Of a DNA stretch of 7,485 nt, positions 5,648-7,485 are shown one piece after another (the first letter of the stretch is position 1; every line of letters begins with the position of its first letter). A program made the translations under genes and the position numbers. Origin of the DNA: Thermoflexus sp035573655 (GTDB lineage: Bacteria > Chloroflexota > Anaerolineae > Thermoflexales > Thermoflexaceae). The stretch is from NCBI GenBank assembly GCA_035573655.1, contig DATMAC010000373.1, forward strand, positions 1 through 7,485, written 5' to 3'. The notes under the pieces were generated by a model that was not told the origin of the DNA, made no database searches, and saw nothing but the letters and a program-made list of their open reading frames with translations.

Positions 5648-5658
5648 TTCTTGCATCT

Positions 5659-5688
5659 ATTGTACACTCTTATTCCCGCTCATGCCAA
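5659..5688 (-). promoter_or_regulatory. sigma70-type promoter of the fluoride-switch operon
   Basis: Read on the - strand, TTGGCA (5688-5683) and TACAAT (5664-5659) are separated by 18 bases. Both match the consensus at five of six positions. Initiation would fall near 5652, a few bases before the first aptamer stem, as expected for a riboswitch leader. The flanking duplication of a MITE-like element ends only two bases upstream of the -35 box. Confidence 0.75.
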
Positions 5689-5690
5689 CC

Positions 5691-5927
5691 GGTAATGCTG
5701 AAGTTTTGGACACGAGTTGGGACATCAAGCGGGTGGGACCTCACCCTGCCTTCAGGGGCTGCAGTACTATCCAAGTCGATGTTTTATTGGGGGGTTTCTG
5801 GGGCTGGGCCGGGGGCCGAAGGCCCCCGGCCCAGCCCCAGAAAAATTTGGGGGAGGGGTCATCCCGCTCTTCCCCGAGAAGGGTGAGGGACCACTTGTCC
5901 CAACGGATGTCCGAACCTCAGGTAATG
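5691..5927. mobile_element. MITE-like element upstream of the ppa operon
   Basis: Direct repeats GGTAATG at 5691-5697 and 5921-5927 flank about 223 bases with imperfect terminal inverted repeats about 45 bases long. Exactly matching blocks are CTGA (5698-5701 against TCAG at 5918-5921), GGACA (5708-5712 against 5908-5912), GTTGGGACA (5716-5724 against 5896-5904) and CCTCACCCT (5739-5747 against 5880-5888). No ORF of note lies inside. The interior holds a perfect 23-bp palindrome (5795-5843). These are the hallmarks of a small non-autonomous transposon; the 7-base (or 8 with one mismatch) duplication is evidence for insertion. The parent transposase family is not identified. Confidence 0.65.
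5795..5843. repeat. perfect 23-bp palindrome with GAA loop
   Basis: Arms 5795-5817 and 5821-5843 are exactly complementary around a GAA triloop. The core GCCGAAGGC (5815-5823) and the following CAGCCCCAGAAAAA match the layout of the other copies at 664-697, 2593-2615 and 2735-2779. TTGGGGG occurs on both sides (5787-5793 and 5847-5853), possibly a duplication from its own insertion into the MITE-like element. It is not a terminator because no T-tract follows on either strand. Confidence 0.85.
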
Positions 5928-6164
5928 GTCACTGTTTGCTCTGTCTCCCAGATCACGGTTACGGCCATCCCCTGTAGGTCCTTCGACCCTCAACCACTTG
6001 CTCCCCACTTGGACTTCGCCATGCCCCTGCAGTGCCCTTTGAGCCGGCCTGGCTTATTCCGTCCATGCGTTTGGCCCAACCGCGGGAGTCCTATTACCAT
6101 ATTCCATCAGGGAGCATGGCTCAGCGACCATGCCTTTAACCTGTGCCCTTCCGGAGGCGATCCC
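5928..6164. other. non-coding upstream region of the acyl-CoA dehydrogenase gene
   Basis: I see no gene, strong promoter or long repeat here. The stretch is open in the dehydrogenase frame back to 5682, but that extension runs through the MITE-like element and has no family resemblance. A small 6-bp hairpin (6114-6119 with 6128-6133) is the only structure. GGAGG (6153-6157) is the ribosome binding site for the gene starting at 6165. Confidence 0.6.
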
Positions 6165-7382
6165 ATGGATTTCCGACTCAGTGATGAACACCGCATGGTG
6201 CAACAAATGGTCCGCGAATTCGCCGAGCGGGAGATCCGGCCGGTCATTAAGGAGCACGACCGCGCCCAGAAACCGATCCCCTGGCTCTTCGAGCGCATGG
6301 CGGCCCTGGGGCTTCTGGGGATCTGTATCCCCGTGAAATACGGCGGTGCGGGGATGGATTACATCTCCCTCGGCCTGGCCTGTGAGGAGCTCGAGCGCGT
6401 CGACAGCTCGCTGCGGGTGGTGATGTCCGTGCACGTCGCCCTGAACTCCCTCTCTCTCCTCCAATGGGGGACCGAGGAGCAGAAGCAACGGTATCTGGTC
6501 CCCCAAGCGAAGGGGGAGAAGATCGCCGCCTACGCCCTCACCGAGCCGGGGGCCGGATCCGACGCCGCCGCGATCCGCACGACGGCGAAGCGCCAAGGGG
6601 ATGTCTACATCCTGAACGGGGAAAAGACCTGGATCAGCCTGGCCGACCTGGCGGACCACTTCCTGGTGATCGCTAAAACCGATCCTGAAAAAGGTCATCG
6701 GGGGATGTCCGCCTTCATCGTGGAGCGATCGTTCCCCGGCGTCCGAACCGGCACCATCCACGGCAAGCTGGGAGTCCGCGCGGGCAACACCGGGTGGATC
6801 GTCTTCGAGAACACCCCGGTGCCGGCCGAGAACCGGCTGGGAGAGGAGGGGGAGGGGTTCTACATCGCCATGGCCGCTCTGGACAACGGCCGCTACACGG
6901 TGGCGGCCGGAGCCACCGGGCTGATCCGCGCGTGCTTGGAGGCCTCGGTGAAGTACGCCAATGAGCGGATGACCTTCGGCCGACGCATCGGGGAGCACCA
7001 GCTGGTCCAGGAGATGATCGCGAAGATGGCCGCGAACTATGAGATCGCCCGCTTGCTGTATCTGCGGGCCGGTTGGATGAAGAACATGGGGCTGCGCAAC
7101 ACCCGCGAGACCAGCCTGGCGAAGTGGTTCGCCACCGAGGCCGCCGTCCAGGCCGCCCTGGACGCCATCCAGATCCACGGGGCGTACGGCTACAGCGACG
7201 AATACGACGTCGAGCGCTACCTGCGCAACGCGAAAGGGGAGGTGATCTACGAGGGCACCAGCCAAATCCACACGATCCTTCAGGCCGAATACGCCCTGGG
7301 CTATCGGAAGGATCGCCCTCTCCGATGCGAGCTGCCAGCCTACGATCCGGAGCTCTGGCGAGCGGAGCCGGCGATCGCTTGA
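6165..7382 (+). CDS. acyl-CoA dehydrogenase, glutaryl-CoA-dehydrogenase-like
   Basis: This FAD enzyme of acyl-CoA oxidation has 405 residues, normal for the family. The N-terminal helical domain (about 1-120) begins MDFRLSDEHRMVQQMVREFAE. The middle beta domain carries the FAD/substrate motif YALTEPGAGSD (123-133) and NGEKTWIS (151-158). The C-terminal helical domain has RMTFGRRIGEHQ (268-279), QIHGAYGYSDEYDVERYLRNAK (336-357) and the catalytic base Glu363 in IYEGTSQIH. VDSSLRVVMSVH (79-90) places Arg84 and Ser88 where glutaryl-CoA dehydrogenase has the pair binding the distal carboxylate (VDSGYRSAMSVQ in human), so a dicarboxyl-CoA substrate is possible. The ATG at 6165 has GGAGG seven bases upstream. 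Electrons would go to ETF. No partner genes are visible, so the pathway is unknown. Confidence 0.95.
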   Translation: MDFRLSDEHRMVQQMVREFAEREIRPVIKEHDRAQKPIPWLFERMAALGLLGICIPVKYGGAGMDYISLGLACEELERVDSSLRVVMSVHVALNSLSLLQWGTEEQKQRYLVPQAKGEKIAAYALTEPGAGSDAAAIRTTAKRQGDVYILNGEKTWISLADLADHFLVIAKTDPEKGHRGMSAFIVERSFPGVRTGTIHGKLGVRAGNTGWIVFENTPVPAENRLGEEGEGFYIAMAALDNGRYTVAAGATGLIRACLEASVKYANERMTFGRRIGEHQLVQEMIAKMAANYEIARLLYLRAGWMKNMGLRNTRETSLAKWFATEAAVQAALDAIQIHGAYGYSDEYDVERYLRNAKGEVIYEGTSQIHTILQAEYALGYRKDRPLRCELPAYDPELWRAEPAIA

Positions 7383-7485
7383 ACATCTTCTGAACATCCA
7401 TCGGCCACAATGAATAAATGCGGATCATAACGTCTGGATCCTCCCTCGCCGGATTCGGAACCGGGGTCGAGGGGCCCAGCCGTTC
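7383..7485. other. non-coding tail, short tandem repeat
   Basis: No gene or terminator is recognisable in the last 103 bases. The octamer TGAACATC occurs twice with an 11-base period (7380-7387 and 7391-7398), overlapping the dehydrogenase stop codon. A short open frame from the ATG at 7418 runs off the window, but it has no ribosome binding site and no recognisable sequence. Confidence 0.5.

Noticed and set aside
5545..5652. T-box or other leader attenuator
   Set aside because: No T-box consensus (TGGNACCGCG) or specifier stem is seen, whereas all parts of the fluoride aptamer and its pseudoknot are present.
5795..5843. Palindrome read as an intrinsic terminator
   Set aside because: Neither strand has a T-tract after the stem. 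The right side continues AAAAATTTGGGGG and the left side, on the other strand, continues with C residues.
5682..6164. Long N-terminal extension of the acyl-CoA dehydrogenase
   Set aside because: It is translated through the MITE-like element and its palindrome. Family-like sequence begins exactly at the ATG at 6165, which has a GGAGG site.
6054..7397. 447-codon open frame on the - strand opposite the dehydrogenase
   Set aside because: It is a shadow frame of a clear enzyme gene, caused by GC-rich codon use, with no recognisable domain.

Overview
The window looks like a GC-rich bacterial chromosome, most likely a thermophilic Chloroflexota (Anaerolineae/Thermoflexus-like) relative. This is inferred from the gene content (a DUF6062 protein, a stand-alone Roadblock protein, a glutaryl-CoA-dehydrogenase-like acyl-CoA dehydrogenase), the strong AGGAGG ribosome binding sites and the many GC-rich intergenic palindromes. 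No marker gene proves the taxon.

Left part, + strand: a promoter (82-110) drives a small Roadblock/LC7 protein (147-521) that ends at a textbook intrinsic terminator (543-585). A repeat-rich intergenic stretch follows. It holds a MITE-like element (796-945) with a perfect 24-bp hairpin and ends just before pyrG, the full-length CTP synthase gene (975-2579). The convergent junction 2580-2805 is packed with hairpins and has no gene.

Middle part, - strand: five genes in one direction, read from 5520 down to 2806. They are a DUF6062 protein with a duplicated Cys/His module, a coiled-coil protein, a zinc-ribbon/HEAT-repeat protein, family I inorganic pyrophosphatase (ppa), and a second coiled-coil protein resembling the first. 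They share a promoter (5659-5688) and a leader of about 130 nt. The leader carries what I read as a fluoride (crcB-motif) riboswitch whose pseudoknot strand is also the 5' arm of an intrinsic terminator. Fluoride would therefore turn the operon on. Pyrophosphatase is a classic fluoride-inhibited enzyme, so raising its dose under fluoride makes sense. The four companion genes have no assigned fluoride role and are the main novelty of the window.

Right part: directly upstream of the operon's -35 box is a second MITE-like element (5691-5927), with imperfect terminal inverted repeats, a 7-bp flanking duplication and a perfect 23-bp central palindrome. Beyond it, on the + strand, is an acyl-CoA dehydrogenase (6165-7382) that keeps the Arg/Ser pair used by glutaryl-CoA dehydrogenases. 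The last 103 bases hold no recognisable gene.

A recurring theme is intergenic hairpins built on a GCCGAAGGC core followed by a C-run and A-run (four copies), together with a second hairpin type, CTCCCCACGGCC/GGGCC-TGGGGAG (two copies). They look like dispersed repeat families.
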